A stretch of DNA of 64,000 nucleotides from a virus. Each line of letters begins with the position of its first letter. Positions within the stretch are counted from its first letter, which is position 1. The translations under genes were made by a program, and so were the position numbers. The DNA lies in IMG/VR virus record IMGVR_UViG_3300032156_000001, positions 62,001-126,000 of that record; one strand, 5' to 3'. Below are positions 1 through 8,727 of the stretch, one piece after another. Under the pieces are notes generated by a model, which saw only the letters and a program-made list of their open reading frames with translations, was not told the DNA's origin and did no database searches.

Positions 1-1
1 G

Positions 2-241
2 GGCCAGTTCACGGAGGATTACAAGGCGTCGGCGGTGACGCGGCTGTTCAAGTGGGCGTCGCGGAACCTCGTCGGCGTGATCGTCGGCGACTGCACTGAG
101 CGGCAGGACAAGCCGACGGACTACGGCGACGACATGGTCCCGCGCTGCAAGGTGGCGCTGAAGGAGCTGGACGCTGCCAAGGCGGAGCCGGGCGCGCTGT
201 ACATCGGCGACGACCCCCTGGCGCTGAGGACGGGAGGCTGA
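2..241 (+). CDS. Unknown protein, 5'-truncated by window edge
   Basis: The reading frame is open from base 2 and ends with TGA, giving 79 visible residues. The true start lies before the window. An internal GTG at 35 could be read as a start, but the frame continues upstream without a stop, so I treat it as the C-terminal part of a longer protein. It has no motif I recognise; the visible part is charged and contains one Cys near its middle. The next gene starts 1 base after the stop, which suggests co-transcription and translational coupling. Confidence 0.55.
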   Translation, partial: GQFTEDYKASAVTRLFKWASRNLVGVIVGDCTERQDKPTDYGDDMVPRCKVALKELDAAKAEPGALYIGDDPLALRTGG

Positions 242-242
242 C

Positions 243-851
243 ATGGTCGACGTGCTGGATTGGGCGGAGCAGCGGCGCGGCAGCTACCAGGAAGTGAAGC
301 TGCCGAAGCCGGGTTCGCTCAAGCAGCTGGATGCCGACGGGTATGCCGCGTTCTCGCTGGCGCCCGTCGCGAACTACGTGCCCGACATCGACGACCGGCG
401 GCTGTTCGGCAGGTTCGCCGGCGAGCCGAACGCCGCCAAGCCCGGCGAGATCCGGGTGGCGGCGTTCGAGCTCAGCTACCCCGCGGTGGCCAACTGCGGC
501 ATGCACGGCCTTCGGCTGCACTGCATGGATAAGCCCAGCTACGCCTGGTTCAAGCAGTGGATGCTCGCGCAGGGCTTCCTGGACCCGTTCCATGAGAACT
601 ACTACACGGTCAGGGCCCGCGGCTGCCCGGTGATGGACCCGTTCGTCCACATGTCCAACAAGGGGCCCGACGTGGGAACCTCGCTGGAGGTCTTCGCCGT
701 GTCGAGCATGCGCGGCAACATGGTCCCGCGGCGCGTCAACCTGCCCGGGCACGACGCCGCGCCGATGTACATCACGTTCACCAGGGAGGAGCCGGATCCC
801 GAGGTGGTCAAGATCGGGCTGGTCCTGCTGGAGCAAAGGAGGAAGAAATGA
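243..851 (+). CDS. Unknown 202-residue phage protein
   Basis: An ATG at 243 directly follows the previous stop, and the stop overlaps the next start in an ATGA arrangement. The product is a soluble mixed alpha/beta-looking protein with several Cys and His residues and no transmembrane segment. I recognise no domain. The tight packing with its neighbours argues for a real gene in a small early operon. Confidence 0.7.
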   Translation: MVDVLDWAEQRRGSYQEVKLPKPGSLKQLDADGYAAFSLAPVANYVPDIDDRRLFGRFAGEPNAAKPGEIRVAAFELSYPAVANCGMHGLRLHCMDKPSYAWFKQWMLAQGFLDPFHENYYTVRARGCPVMDPFVHMSNKGPDVGTSLEVFAVSSMRGNMVPRRVNLPGHDAAPMYITFTREEPDPEVVKIGLVLLEQRRKK

Positions 852-1114
852 AGGTCGTCGTCACGCCGATATTTTCCACTGACCTTGCCGAACCGCCCAC
901 CGACTGGCCGGGACTGACCGTCCGGCCGACGTTCTACCGCGGGAAGCTGCGCGCGAACGCGTTCACCGTCAAGAGCTACACCGAGGGCGGCGAGCTGCTG
1001 TGCACCGCGCTGATACAGGCCAGCGGCAAGGACGGCAGCCTGCACCTGCTGGACGTCAGCGCGCCCGTCACGGCGGAGATCGACAAGCCCGCCGAGAAGC
1101 CGGACAAGAGGTAG
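848..1114 (+). CDS. Unknown 88-residue protein
   Basis: The ATG overlaps the previous stop (ATGA), and the SD-like AGGAGGAAG lies just upstream. The N-terminal part alternates hydrophobic and polar residues like a small beta-rich fold, and the C-terminus is a Lys/Pro/Glu-rich tail. No family is recognised. Confidence 0.65.
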   Translation: MKVVVTPIFSTDLAEPPTDWPGLTVRPTFYRGKLRANAFTVKSYTEGGELLCTALIQASGKDGSLHLLDVSAPVTAEIDKPAEKPDKR

Positions 1115-1116
1115 CG

Positions 1117-1557
1117 ATGAACCAGGTCATACGCGTCTTCGACGAACCGGAAGGAAAAGTGGGCGCTCTGTACGTCCTTGTGCAGCGGATCGAGGACGAG
1201 GCGGCCAAGCAGGGCTGGGGGATCCGCTCCGTCTCGGTGGTCATGGCCGACCGTCTGTACAAGGCGGTCGCCGTGATGGACCTGCCCGCCCCGCCCGAGA
1301 TCGTCCAGGAGCCCCGCGACGGGCGGAAGGACATCCCGCTCAAGGCCGGCGCGACGGCGCCGACGGTGCCGGCCTTCCTGAAGACCCCTGACGGGCTGAG
1401 GCCCGTGCAGGCGATGGCCGGCGTCTTCGGCGTGCCCGAGGGCGAGAAACTGTCGCCGACGGACGACGAGCCCGCGCCGCCGCCGCTCCTGTCGAAGTCG
1501 TGCGACCTGCGGAAGTACGGCGATGTGTTCGGCAACTTGGAGGAGCCCCATGCCTGA
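1117..1557 (+). CDS. Unknown 146-residue protein
   Basis: I chose the ATG at 1117, two bases after the preceding TAG, over the GTG at 1000 in the same frame, which would overlap the upstream gene by more than 100 bases. The first 60 residues look like a compact alpha/beta segment. The rest is Pro-rich and low in predicted structure, ending in an acidic/Pro stretch. No domain is recognised. It overlaps the next gene by 8 bases. Confidence 0.6.
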   Translation: MNQVIRVFDEPEGKVGALYVLVQRIEDEAAKQGWGIRSVSVVMADRLYKAVAVMDLPAPPEIVQEPRDGRKDIPLKAGATAPTVPAFLKTPDGLRPVQAMAGVFGVPEGEKLSPTDDEPAPPPLLSKSCDLRKYGDVFGNLEEPHA

Positions 1558-1885
1558 GAATCCGGAGACGAAATCGACGGTGCCGGGACAGCCGCGGAAG
1601 GCGTCCTGCATCGCAGTGGTCCTTCCCGCCAAGGAGGGGGCGATACCCGTTCGCTTAGTCGCAGACAGCATTGATGACTTCCTGCCGCAACTCCACAAGA
1701 CGCTCATGGAAGTCAAGCACGGCTGGGCCACGCTGGTCATAGACGGCCAGCTGGCCAAGCTCTCGAACCCTATTCAGGTCTTCGTGCTGCGCGCGACTGT
1801 GAACGGTGGGCCGGTCGAGCATTCCGTCCACGCTACCGGCGCCCCGACGTTCGACGAAGGCGGCCGTTTCGACATCCTCAATTGA
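1550..1885 (+). CDS. Unknown 111-residue protein
   Basis: The ATG at 1550 overlaps the end of the previous gene and follows the SD-like GGAGG. A longer start at 1523 is possible but would deepen the overlap. The product is a small soluble protein of mixed composition with no recognised motif. About 170 bases follow before the next gene. That gap carries an open frame with no usable start codon, and I do not annotate it. Confidence 0.6.
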   Translation: MPENPETKSTVPGQPRKASCIAVVLPAKEGAIPVRLVADSIDDFLPQLHKTLMEVKHGWATLVIDGQLAKLSNPIQVFVLRATVNGGPVEHSVHATGAPTFDEGGRFDILN

Positions 1886-2053
1886 AGCCGCCGGACGTGA
1901 AAGCCTAAGTGAAAGCCCTTACGAAGCCGACGTAGAAGCCGACGGTAAGCCGGAAGTCCGCGGCGGCCTGCGCGCTCGCGCGGCCGGCGGCAACCACCGG
2001 CTCGTCATTGACGATGACGGGCAACACGAAGGTCAGAAAGGGGGCAGGATGCG

Positions 2054-3502
2054 ATGACGAAGGAAGAACTGCTGGAACTGTCCAGCAGGTTGCCCAAGGA
2101 CCGCGTCTTCATAGGTTTCTCAAGCCTGTCGGGGCGCTTCGTGCCTTGGGTCCCGGATGTGGAACTGAACCAGACGTTGATACCGTTGGGAGACCTGACG
2201 GTCGACATGGTGGGGTGGTCGAAGCCCCATCCGAAGACGGGAGTAGTCCAGGTAGAAGTGAAGTCTTCCACAGCCATAGTCGACAACAACCGCGTCCACG
2301 TGGGGGGAAACAAGTATTACGTCTCGGCCGAGTCGAACGTCTTCGACTACTACGTGGAGGGAGGACAATACAGGAGGGGGCTGGTCCGCTATCGCACGCT
2401 GGAACACCTGTTCGGGGAGGCGCACCCCCGGTTCGCCGACATGGCCGACCGGTGCAAGCACCTGCTCGATCCCCAGCTGCGGGAGCACTATCCGTACCTG
2501 ACGAACGGCGATCAGTACGCCACGGCGCCGCAGATCCTTTGCTGCGCGGAACTGGGCGTCACGGAGAAATACCCGCTGACCCCCAGGACCGGCAGGCCGC
2601 CGAGCGCGCTGGCCGCGAAGACGGAATCGGTCCCCTTGTACGAGCACGCCGCGATGATGCTCTCGAGGAACGGCATCAGCGCGCGCAATCCGTCCACCGC
2701 CGCGCCGCTCCGGGGGCTGTGCTCCCCCGCGAACGGCTCCGTCGTCGGCATCGACGACGCGACGGTGGAGGTGGTCTACAAGCAGGACGGCCAGGCGATG
2801 CGGGAGCGGTATTCCGCCGACGAGATGAAGCAGCAACTGGCCGGGATCTTCGACGCGCTGTTCAGGGACCCGTGCGACGTGCACCTGATCCCTGTCGTGG
2901 CCAAGGGCGAGGTCAGAGTAGTCGGGCCGGGGCAGGCCCTGTTCACCCCACTGCCCATCCAGTCCCGCAACAAGCCGTACCTGCCCGAACAGATCCAGCG
3001 GCTGCAGGCCGACATCCGGATCGGCATCGAGTACCTGACCGTCCTCGCCTCGCTCAAGATCGTGGACACGAAGGTCCTGGTGGACGCGGAGTTCGCGTTC
3101 AACCGCACCGAGCCGTTCGTCCTGCTCGACCCCATGCACGCCATCCAGTCCGTATCGAAGTTCAAGGGCACGCAATGGTCTCACGTCCCCAACAAGTCGG
3201 CCTACATCGTGGACCGGGCCGACATCTTGATCGACATGTGGCACACGGCGGTCCATGTGCCGAGCGCGTACCACCAGAAGCCGGCCGTCAAGCCGGCCAA
3301 GCCGAAGCCGCAGTTCGTCAAGCCGGTCGTCAGCGACTTCGGCCAGCCGGCCTTGGACGCCGTCCTGACGGAGCTCAAGAAGATGGCGCAGTCGAAGACA
3401 ACGCCGCCGGAACCGGCGGCGCAGGCCGTTGCGGAGCCGGCACCCGCCGCCGTTCCGGAGACTGCCGAGGCGCAAGCCGCGGAAACTCAGGCAATGGTGT
3501 AA
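2054..3502 (+). CDS. Unknown 482-residue protein, Pro/Ala-rich tail
   Basis: The ATG at 2054 follows a purine-rich stretch (AGAAAGGGGGCAGG). The first ~390 residues look like a folded globular protein with many aromatic residues and several paired Cys residues. The last ~90 residues are a Lys/Pro/Ala-rich, low-complexity tail. I recognise no enzyme motif. A strong intrinsic terminator sits 19 bases after the stop, so it closes the first operon of the window. A virion or DNA-associated role is possible from its position before the portal module, but the sequence does not show it. Confidence 0.7.
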   Translation: MTKEELLELSSRLPKDRVFIGFSSLSGRFVPWVPDVELNQTLIPLGDLTVDMVGWSKPHPKTGVVQVEVKSSTAIVDNNRVHVGGNKYYVSAESNVFDYYVEGGQYRRGLVRYRTLEHLFGEAHPRFADMADRCKHLLDPQLREHYPYLTNGDQYATAPQILCCAELGVTEKYPLTPRTGRPPSALAAKTESVPLYEHAAMMLSRNGISARNPSTAAPLRGLCSPANGSVVGIDDATVEVVYKQDGQAMRERYSADEMKQQLAGIFDALFRDPCDVHLIPVVAKGEVRVVGPGQALFTPLPIQSRNKPYLPEQIQRLQADIRIGIEYLTVLASLKIVDTKVLVDAEFAFNRTEPFVLLDPMHAIQSVSKFKGTQWSHVPNKSAYIVDRADILIDMWHTAVHVPSAYHQKPAVKPAKPKPQFVKPVVSDFGQPALDAVLTELKKMAQSKTTPPEPAAQAVAEPAPAAVPETAEAQAAETQAMV

Positions 3503-3520
3503 CGGGCGTTAGGACCCGCG

Positions 3521-3548
3521 AACGCCGGCAGCCCCGCCGGCGTTTTTT
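3521..3548 (+). terminator. Intrinsic terminator
   Basis: A perfect 9-bp stem (AACGCCGGC / GCCGGCGTT) with a 6-base loop runs directly into TTTT. It lies just after the 482-residue gene and just before a sigma-70-like promoter, so it separates two transcription units. Confidence 0.9.
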
Positions 3549-3565
3549 AGCTTCTTCCCGCGGTA

Positions 3566-3594
3566 TTGACTCCCGCCGCGTGGAAGGGTACGAT
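3566..3594 (+). promoter_or_regulatory. Sigma-70-like promoter
   Basis: The -35 box TTGACT (3566-3571) and -10 box TACGAT (3589-3594) are separated by exactly 17 bases. The site lies between a terminator and the ATG at 3611, so it should drive the portal operon. The form implies recognition by a host-type RNA polymerase. Confidence 0.75.
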
Positions 3595-3610
3595 CCTGTG
3601 GGAGGTCCTC

Positions 3611-4258
3611 ATGGCGCACGGCGACGGCTACCAGTTCGACGGCCAGGATGGCATCCCCGGCACGGTCGTTCCCAAGGTGCGGGGCGCCAACACCGTCACG
3701 TTCTTGAACGACCAGGTCATCCCGCATAACATCGTGGACGGGCTCAACGTCTACGCGCTAACGGAGGAGGGCTTGGAGAAGCTGCGGCAGGGGAACAAGA
3801 TGGTCAACGGAAAGCCGGTCGTCAAGGTGGGCTTCCTTGATGCGGTCGACCGCAGCAGGGAGCCTTACAAGCGCAACGCGATCGCGGATCCGGGGGAAGC
3901 GGGGATCTCGCTTCCCCCGGTTCCAGACAACGTCCGCCCGGTGGGCGGCCAGAAGGCAAGGCAGGCCGATGCCGCCGGCACGCGGCCGATGGCCGTCCTG
4001 TCGCCCGGAACGGCCAAATTCGCCGGCGGCGGGTTCTCGTTCACGGCGCAGTTCGCGCACATCGGCGTCGAGGACATCTACCTCGTGATGGTGCACGACG
4101 AGGACGCGATCTCGCTGGAGCTGCCCGGTGAAGGCCAGATAACGATCTCATGGAACGGCATGCGCTACAACTGCCTGCCGGGCCCGCGGTTCAAGATGGG
4201 CGCCGGCGCGCGGGCCGTGTTCAACGTCTACCTGATCGAGTCCAGCGTACCGGAGTAG
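3611..4258 (+). CDS. Unknown 215-residue protein before portal gene
   Basis: The ATG at 3611 has a GGAGG six bases upstream and is the first start after the promoter, so I prefer it to 3566. The protein has two apparent parts: an N-terminal ~100 residues, then a Pro/Gly linker, then a beta-rich C-terminal ~100 residues. No family is recognised. As the first gene of the portal operon it could be a virion protein, which is inference from position only. Confidence 0.65.
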   Translation: MAHGDGYQFDGQDGIPGTVVPKVRGANTVTFLNDQVIPHNIVDGLNVYALTEEGLEKLRQGNKMVNGKPVVKVGFLDAVDRSREPYKRNAIADPGEAGISLPPVPDNVRPVGGQKARQADAAGTRPMAVLSPGTAKFAGGGFSFTAQFAHIGVEDIYLVMVHDEDAISLELPGEGQITISWNGMRYNCLPGPRFKMGAGARAVFNVYLIESSVPE

Positions 4259-4262
4259 GCCG

Positions 4263-4448
4263 ATGAAAAAGGACGGCGAAGTAAGGGCAGGGCAGACCCG
4301 CTGCGACCGCTGCGGCGCGGTGAGCGCCTCCGTTTCCGGCAAGGCGTGCCTCTGCAAGGGCCACGGCGCCAAGTCGGCTTCGGCGGAACCGGCGCTGAAG
4401 GCCGCCGCCGACAAGCTCGCGGAACTTCATAAGGCGAAGAGCCGATGA
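4263..4448 (+). CDS. Small zinc-ribbon-like protein
   Basis: This 61-residue basic protein has CDRC near residue 14 and a second Cys pair (CLC) about 14 residues later, a spacing typical of small treble-clef or ribbon zinc sites. The C-terminal half is Ala/Lys-rich and probably helical. It sits 4 bases after the previous gene, and its stop overlaps the portal start (ATGA), so it is part of the same operon. Confidence 0.6.
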   Translation: MKKDGEVRAGQTRCDRCGAVSASVSGKACLCKGHGAKSASAEPALKAAADKLAELHKAKSR

Positions 4449-6316
4449 TCGAGCCGCTTTCGGTTTACCCGATCCAGGGGCAGGCGATCTCGGCCGATCT
4501 TCAGAGCCGCTTCAGAGGCGCGTTCCCCGACCCGTACTGCGACTACGCCAGCACGCAGACGCCCCGCAGCATCTACGACGTGCTGCGCTGGTCGGAGTTC
4601 ACGTGGATGATCGACGGCACCTACAGGATGGCGTCGCGCCGCGTGGTCAGGTACTTCCTCACGAAGCTGGAGTTCACCGACGCCAGCGACGACGAGAAGA
4701 AGAAGTACAACGACTACCTCGAAGACACGATGAAGATCATGAGGATCCTGGCGCTCCTCGGCGACAACTTCATCTGCTACGGCAACGTCTTTGTGTCGCT
4801 GCACGTCCCCTTCCGCCGCTACCTGAAGTGCCCGAAATGCAACCTGGAGCGGCCGATCGGCAACGTCAACTACGGGTGGTCCGACTACAGCTTCACCGCC
4901 GAGTGCAAGTGCGGGTACAGGGGGCAGCACACGCGCGTAGACAGGCGCAGCGTGGAGGCCGACCCGCCCAAGGTGGTCTTCTGGCCGCCGCAGGAGATGC
5001 GGGTCCTGTACAACGTCCTGACTGGCGACTCGGCGTACTTCTGGCAGATCCCCGGCTACGTGCGCGATTACATCCAGCGGGGGAACAAGCACTATCTGGA
5101 AGGCACGCCGTGGGAGGTCATCGAGGCGGTCAAGCAGAACAAGCTGTTCCGCTTCAACGACGACGTCATCTTCCACATGCGCGACGACTCCATTGCTGGA
5201 CTCCGGCACTTCGGCTGGGGCATACCGATGATAATGGCCAACTTCAAGCTGGCGTGGTCGATCCAGGTGCTGAAGCGGTACAACCAGGCCATCGCCCTGG
5301 ATTACATCATCCCGTTCAGGGTCGTCACGCCGCATCCCGGCAACAGCCGCGAGTCGGACCCCGTGCTGCACGTCAACCTGGGCAGCTTCAACGCCAACGT
5401 GGCGGCCATGATGCGCAGGCACAGGCTGGACCCGACGCAGATCAACTTCTTGCCGTTCCCTATCGACTTCCAGATGCTGGGAGCGGAGGGGAAGAACCTG
5501 GCGCCGGTGGAGCTGATCGACAAGACCACCGACGAGCTGCTGAATGCGCAGGGCATCCCGGCTGAGCTGTACAGGGGGACGCTCCAGGTGCAGGCCATGC
5601 CGACGGCCCTGCGCCTGTTCGAGCGCACCTGGACGCACCTCGTCAGCGGCATGAACGAATTCCTGGATTGGTTCTGCAAGCAGATCTCCGAGATCCGCAA
5701 CTGGGAGAACCTGCACGCGCGCCTGCAGCCCACCACGCTGGCCGAGGACATCGAGCGCCGGCAGATCCAGCTCCAGCTCGCGGCCGGCAGCCAGATCAGC
5801 CGGCAGACCGCGTGGGCGCCCTTCGGCATCGAGTACAGGGAAGAGGTCAAGCGGATGCTGGAGGAGAACGCCTTCGCGCAGCGCGAGCAGCAGCGGTTCC
5901 AGCAGGAGCAGCAGCAGCAGGCGCTCATGGAGGACACGGTCTACCAGATCTCGTCCGGCCAGGCGCCCGCCGGAAACGACCCCAACGCGCAGGCCCAGGC
6001 GCAGCAGCAAGGACAGCCGGTCCAGCAAGGCCAAGCCGGCCAGCAGCAGGCTGCACCGGTCCAGCAAGCCGGCATACAGATCCTGCAGCCTGCCGCCGGC
6101 ACCACGCCGGAGGACATGCTGGCGCAGGCGGAACAGATCGCCGGACAGCTGCTCAACATGCCCTACGAACAGCGGCGCGTGGAGATGACCAAAATTAAAC
6201 GTGGAAATGAAACTCTTCACAGCCTAGTTTTGTCAAAAATGGATCAGATCCGGCAGCGCGCGCAGACCCTCGGCGGCTACCAGATGATCCCGCAGCTGAC
6301 GGGCGCTGCCCAGTGA
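4445..6316 (+). CDS. Putative portal (head-tail vertex) protein
   Basis: The 623-residue product has the layout of a phage portal protein: an N-terminal region with a conserved Gly-Asp-Asn...Tyr-Gly-Asn-Val-Phe segment, a central alpha/beta wing domain, a long amphipathic region near residues 265-300 that would fit the stem, and a Gln-rich C-terminal tail (residues ~475-540). Unusually, the wing carries a zinc-ribbon-like insert with Cys at 129, 132, 154 and 156. Portals form the dodecameric DNA channel of tailed-phage heads. The assignment is by overall pattern, and no terminase or capsid gene is recognised nearby. A short AT-rich patch at about 6187-6242 contrasts with the rest of the gene. 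Confidence 0.65.
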   Translation: MIEPLSVYPIQGQAISADLQSRFRGAFPDPYCDYASTQTPRSIYDVLRWSEFTWMIDGTYRMASRRVVRYFLTKLEFTDASDDEKKKYNDYLEDTMKIMRILALLGDNFICYGNVFVSLHVPFRRYLKCPKCNLERPIGNVNYGWSDYSFTAECKCGYRGQHTRVDRRSVEADPPKVVFWPPQEMRVLYNVLTGDSAYFWQIPGYVRDYIQRGNKHYLEGTPWEVIEAVKQNKLFRFNDDVIFHMRDDSIAGLRHFGWGIPMIMANFKLAWSIQVLKRYNQAIALDYIIPFRVVTPHPGNSRESDPVLHVNLGSFNANVAAMMRRHRLDPTQINFLPFPIDFQMLGAEGKNLAPVELIDKTTDELLNAQGIPAELYRGTLQVQAMPTALRLFERTWTHLVSGMNEFLDWFCKQISEIRNWENLHARLQPTTLAEDIERRQIQLQLAAGSQISRQTAWAPFGIEYREEVKRMLEENAFAQREQQRFQQEQQQQALMEDTVYQISSGQAPAGNDPNAQAQAQQQGQPVQQGQAGQQQAAPVQQAGIQILQPAAGTTPEDMLAQAEQIAGQLLNMPYEQRRVEMTKIKRGNETLHSLVLSKMDQIRQRAQTLGGYQMIPQLTGAAQ

Positions 6317-6329
6317 CGGAGCAACTTTG

Positions 6330-6755
6330 ATGCTGCAGCTAGAGTTGAGCAACCTCCTCACCGTCGCGCTGGCCGCGCTGGCCCTGATGGGCGGGATGGT
6401 CGCGTTCATCGTGAGGATGTACGACGCGAAGCTCAAGGACCTGTCCTTGCGGGTGGACGGCGCTTTCCGGGCCTCGCAGGCGGCCGAAAAAGCCGCCGTG
6501 GACGAGGAGAAGAACCGCATTCTGGCGGTGCAGGCTTTGGCCGACGCTCGCAGCGCGGAGCACAAGGACGCCTTCACGAGGTCGTATAGGCGGATAGAGG
6601 ACCTTGAAAAGGAGGTCCATCAGTCCGCGATACAGACGCAGCGGCAGGTCAGCGATCTGGAAGTCACGGTATCCAGTTTCGGCGGCATGTACGTCACTAA
6701 GCATGAGCTGGAGCGCTGCCAGGACACGAACACCGGCCGTCATGGAGGTACATAG
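6330..6755 (+). CDS. Membrane-anchored coiled-coil protein
   Basis: This 141-residue protein starts at ATG 6330; a TTG three bases earlier is in frame but less likely. One hydrophobic helix spans residues ~7-29, followed by a long Ala/Glu/Arg-rich region with heptad character (residues 35-115). The layout of an N-terminal anchor and cytoplasmic coiled coil resembles small phage spanin-like or membrane scaffold proteins, but no specific family can be named. Confidence 0.65.
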   Translation: MLQLELSNLLTVALAALALMGGMVAFIVRMYDAKLKDLSLRVDGAFRASQAAEKAAVDEEKNRILAVQALADARSAEHKDAFTRSYRRIEDLEKEVHQSAIQTQRQVSDLEVTVSSFGGMYVTKHELERCQDTNTGRHGGT

Positions 6756-6756
6756 C

Positions 6757-7131
6757 ATGAGATTCCTGATATTCGACTCCAACAGGGTCTACGCCAAGAA
6801 GGTGCAGGCCCTGATCGAGGAACACATCAAGGACGCCGAGGTGGAGCTTGCGCACAACATCCCTGTGCTTCGCCAACGGCTGGACGGCGCCCGATACGAC
6901 CTGATCCTTGCCGACGTCGACACCACGCTCGATACCGCGGCGGCCCTGAAAGAGCTGAACTTGGTCGCCAAGAAGAGCATGGTCGTGGTCTGGTCCGCCG
7001 TCCGCACCCCGGTGACCAAGACGCAGGTATCGCCCCGCTGTGACGCGGCCATGGTGCTGCCGAAGGCCTTCGAGCCGAAAGCCATCCAGGTCGCGCTGGA
7101 CAAGGTGATACACGCGCGATGCGCCGTCTGA
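6757..7131 (+). CDS. Receiver-domain-like protein
   Basis: At 124 residues this is the length of a single CheY-like receiver domain. It shows the expected alternation: an N-terminal hydrophobic strand ending in Asp (LIFDS), a second strand ending in Asp-Val-Asp (ILADVD) where the phospho-acceptor would sit, a VVWSA strand, and a late Leu-Pro-Lys (the conserved Lys). No output domain is present. A partner kinase is not visible. It could be a degenerate receiver used as a protein-protein adaptor. Confidence 0.5.
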   Translation: MRFLIFDSNRVYAKKVQALIEEHIKDAEVELAHNIPVLRQRLDGARYDLILADVDTTLDTAAALKELNLVAKKSMVVVWSAVRTPVTKTQVSPRCDAAMVLPKAFEPKAIQVALDKVIHARCAV

Positions 7132-7916
7132 TATGCGGTGTTTTCTGTGGTGAATTCGGCTGGGAACTGATGTCCTGGCAGGGCTATCTTCGTCGGCAGG
7201 CCAAGGGATTTGATGAGGTTGTCGTGGCGGCCCCGAAGGGCCACGAGCTGCTGTACGCCGACTTCTGCACGCAATATGTCCCTCATTGCGTGACGGGCGA
7301 CAAGGACTGCTGGTTCATCCGGGAGGCAAGCCCGGAGCTGGCCATCGTGGATCAGCATCTGGCCCGCATGGAAGGTACGTGGATCAAGCCGGCCAGGAAG
7401 TATTCGCTGGCCGAGCAGGACTTCGTGCCGTTCGGCGACCCCCAGCTGGCCCCGCCGGATTACCGCTTCGACGTCGTCATGCACGTGCGCGCGCTGGCGG
7501 GCCGCTCTGCTGAGCGCTCCTGGACGTCCGGCCACGCCGATGAAGTCGCTGCGCGCCTGTTGAGAGCCGGATACAAGGTCGCCGCCACCGGCCACTCCGC
7601 GCGCTGCCCGGCGGGCGCGACCGACATCCGCGGCCTGCCGCTGGCGCAGGAGGCCAACATCCTGGCGGCGGCAAGGCTGATGGTCGGCCCGTGCAGCGGC
7701 CCGATCCACTTCGCCGCGCTGTGCCGGCTGCCGGCGCTGGCCTGGACGGATAAGCGGTATTGGAGCGTTCTGGGCGGCACGAACAAGCAGCGGCTGGAGG
7801 AGCTGTGGAACCCGCTGCGGACTCCGGTCCACGTGATGGAGGACGGTTGGGAGCCGTCCATAATTGCCGTGGTCAGCACCGTAATGGCGTTGTTGGGCCT
7901 GCCGAGGGAAGTATGA
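7119..7916 (+). CDS. GT9-like glycosyltransferase, copy 1
   Basis: The 265-residue product has a GEFGWEL motif at the N-terminus and a late GPCSGPIHFAALC motif. These match the acceptor-side loop and the nucleotide-sugar-binding loop of GT-B (GT9/heptosyltransferase-like) enzymes, though the protein is shorter than typical GT9 members. The next gene is a clear paralogue with the same two motifs. It overlaps the preceding gene by 13 bases and the next by 4. The substrate is unknown, and the gene probably belongs to the surface or DNA-decoration cassette. Confidence 0.6.
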   Translation: MRRLICGVFCGEFGWELMSWQGYLRRQAKGFDEVVVAAPKGHELLYADFCTQYVPHCVTGDKDCWFIREASPELAIVDQHLARMEGTWIKPARKYSLAEQDFVPFGDPQLAPPDYRFDVVMHVRALAGRSAERSWTSGHADEVAARLLRAGYKVAATGHSARCPAGATDIRGLPLAQEANILAAARLMVGPCSGPIHFAALCRLPALAWTDKRYWSVLGGTNKQRLEELWNPLRTPVHVMEDGWEPSIIAVVSTVMALLGLPREV

Positions 7917-8713
7917 AGCGCCTTATCGCAGGGCCGTGGGCGGGGGAGCTGGGCTGGGAGCTCATGTCCTGGCAGGGGCTCGTCCGCAAGCTGAGCAGGG
8001 GTTACGACGAGACGGTCGTCTGTTCCGACGACGGCCACCAAGCCCTGTACGCCGACTTCGCGGCGTCGTACATACCGCACAAGCTGCTGGGGCAGCGGGA
8101 CTGCTACCACTTCATGCCCGCCAACCCCACGGCGTTCTTCGCGCTGATGGACAGCCTGACCAAGATGGGCGGCGACTGTGTCAGGCCGACGATACAGGCG
8201 CTGATGGCGCAGCAGGAGTTCATACGGTACGGCAACGCGGCCAGGTGCCCGGAGAACCGCCGCTACGACGTGCTGGTGCACGTGCGGCAGAAGAGGGACG
8301 TGAAGGTGCAGCGGTCGTGGCCGGAGGATCATGCTGTCGGCGTGGTGAAAACGCTGCGCGAGGCGGGGCTGCGCGTCGGCGCCATAGGCGCGCCAGGCAC
8401 GCCGATGGCCGGGGCGGCCAACGCGATCGGCTTCCCGCTGGGCGAGCTGATGGATGTGCTGGCCGCCGCTAAGCTGGTCGTCGGGCCGTGCAGCGGGCCG
8501 ATCCACCTGGCCGCGCTGTGCGGGACGCCGGCAGTCGCGTGGACGGACACGAGAAAATGGACTAGTCTGAAGTTCACCAACCGCGAGCGGCTGGAGCGGT
8601 ATTGGAACCCGCTCGGTACGCCCGTGCGCGTCGTCGACAAATACGGCTGGCTGCCGCCTGCCGACATCGTGGTCGGGCAGGCGCTGAGCTTCCTGGCGGA
8701 GATGAAGCGATAG
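7913..8713 (+). CDS. GT9-like glycosyltransferase, copy 2
   Basis: This 266-residue paralogue of the upstream gene shares GELGWELMSWQG at its N-terminus and GPCSGPIHLAALCG near residue 190. The two arose by tandem duplication and have diverged, which suggests different acceptor or donor specificities. The ATG overlaps the previous TGA. As with copy 1, the family assignment is by motif only. Confidence 0.6.
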   Translation: MKRLIAGPWAGELGWELMSWQGLVRKLSRGYDETVVCSDDGHQALYADFAASYIPHKLLGQRDCYHFMPANPTAFFALMDSLTKMGGDCVRPTIQALMAQQEFIRYGNAARCPENRRYDVLVHVRQKRDVKVQRSWPEDHAVGVVKTLREAGLRVGAIGAPGTPMAGAANAIGFPLGELMDVLAAAKLVVGPCSGPIHLAALCGTPAVAWTDTRKWTSLKFTNRERLERYWNPLGTPVRVVDKYGWLPPADIVVGQALSFLAEMKR

Positions 8714-8727
8714 GACGGGAGGGAACG

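Noticed and set aside
1806-2057. Possible small gene overlapping the end of the 111-residue gene
   Set aside because: The only start codon lies about 80 bases inside the preceding gene and has no ribosome-binding site; no start exists in the free part of the frame.
2008-3729. 573-residue alternative frame over the 482-residue gene
   Set aside because: Its composition is Arg/Gly-rich as expected for an off-frame of GC-rich coding DNA, and it runs through the terminator and promoter.
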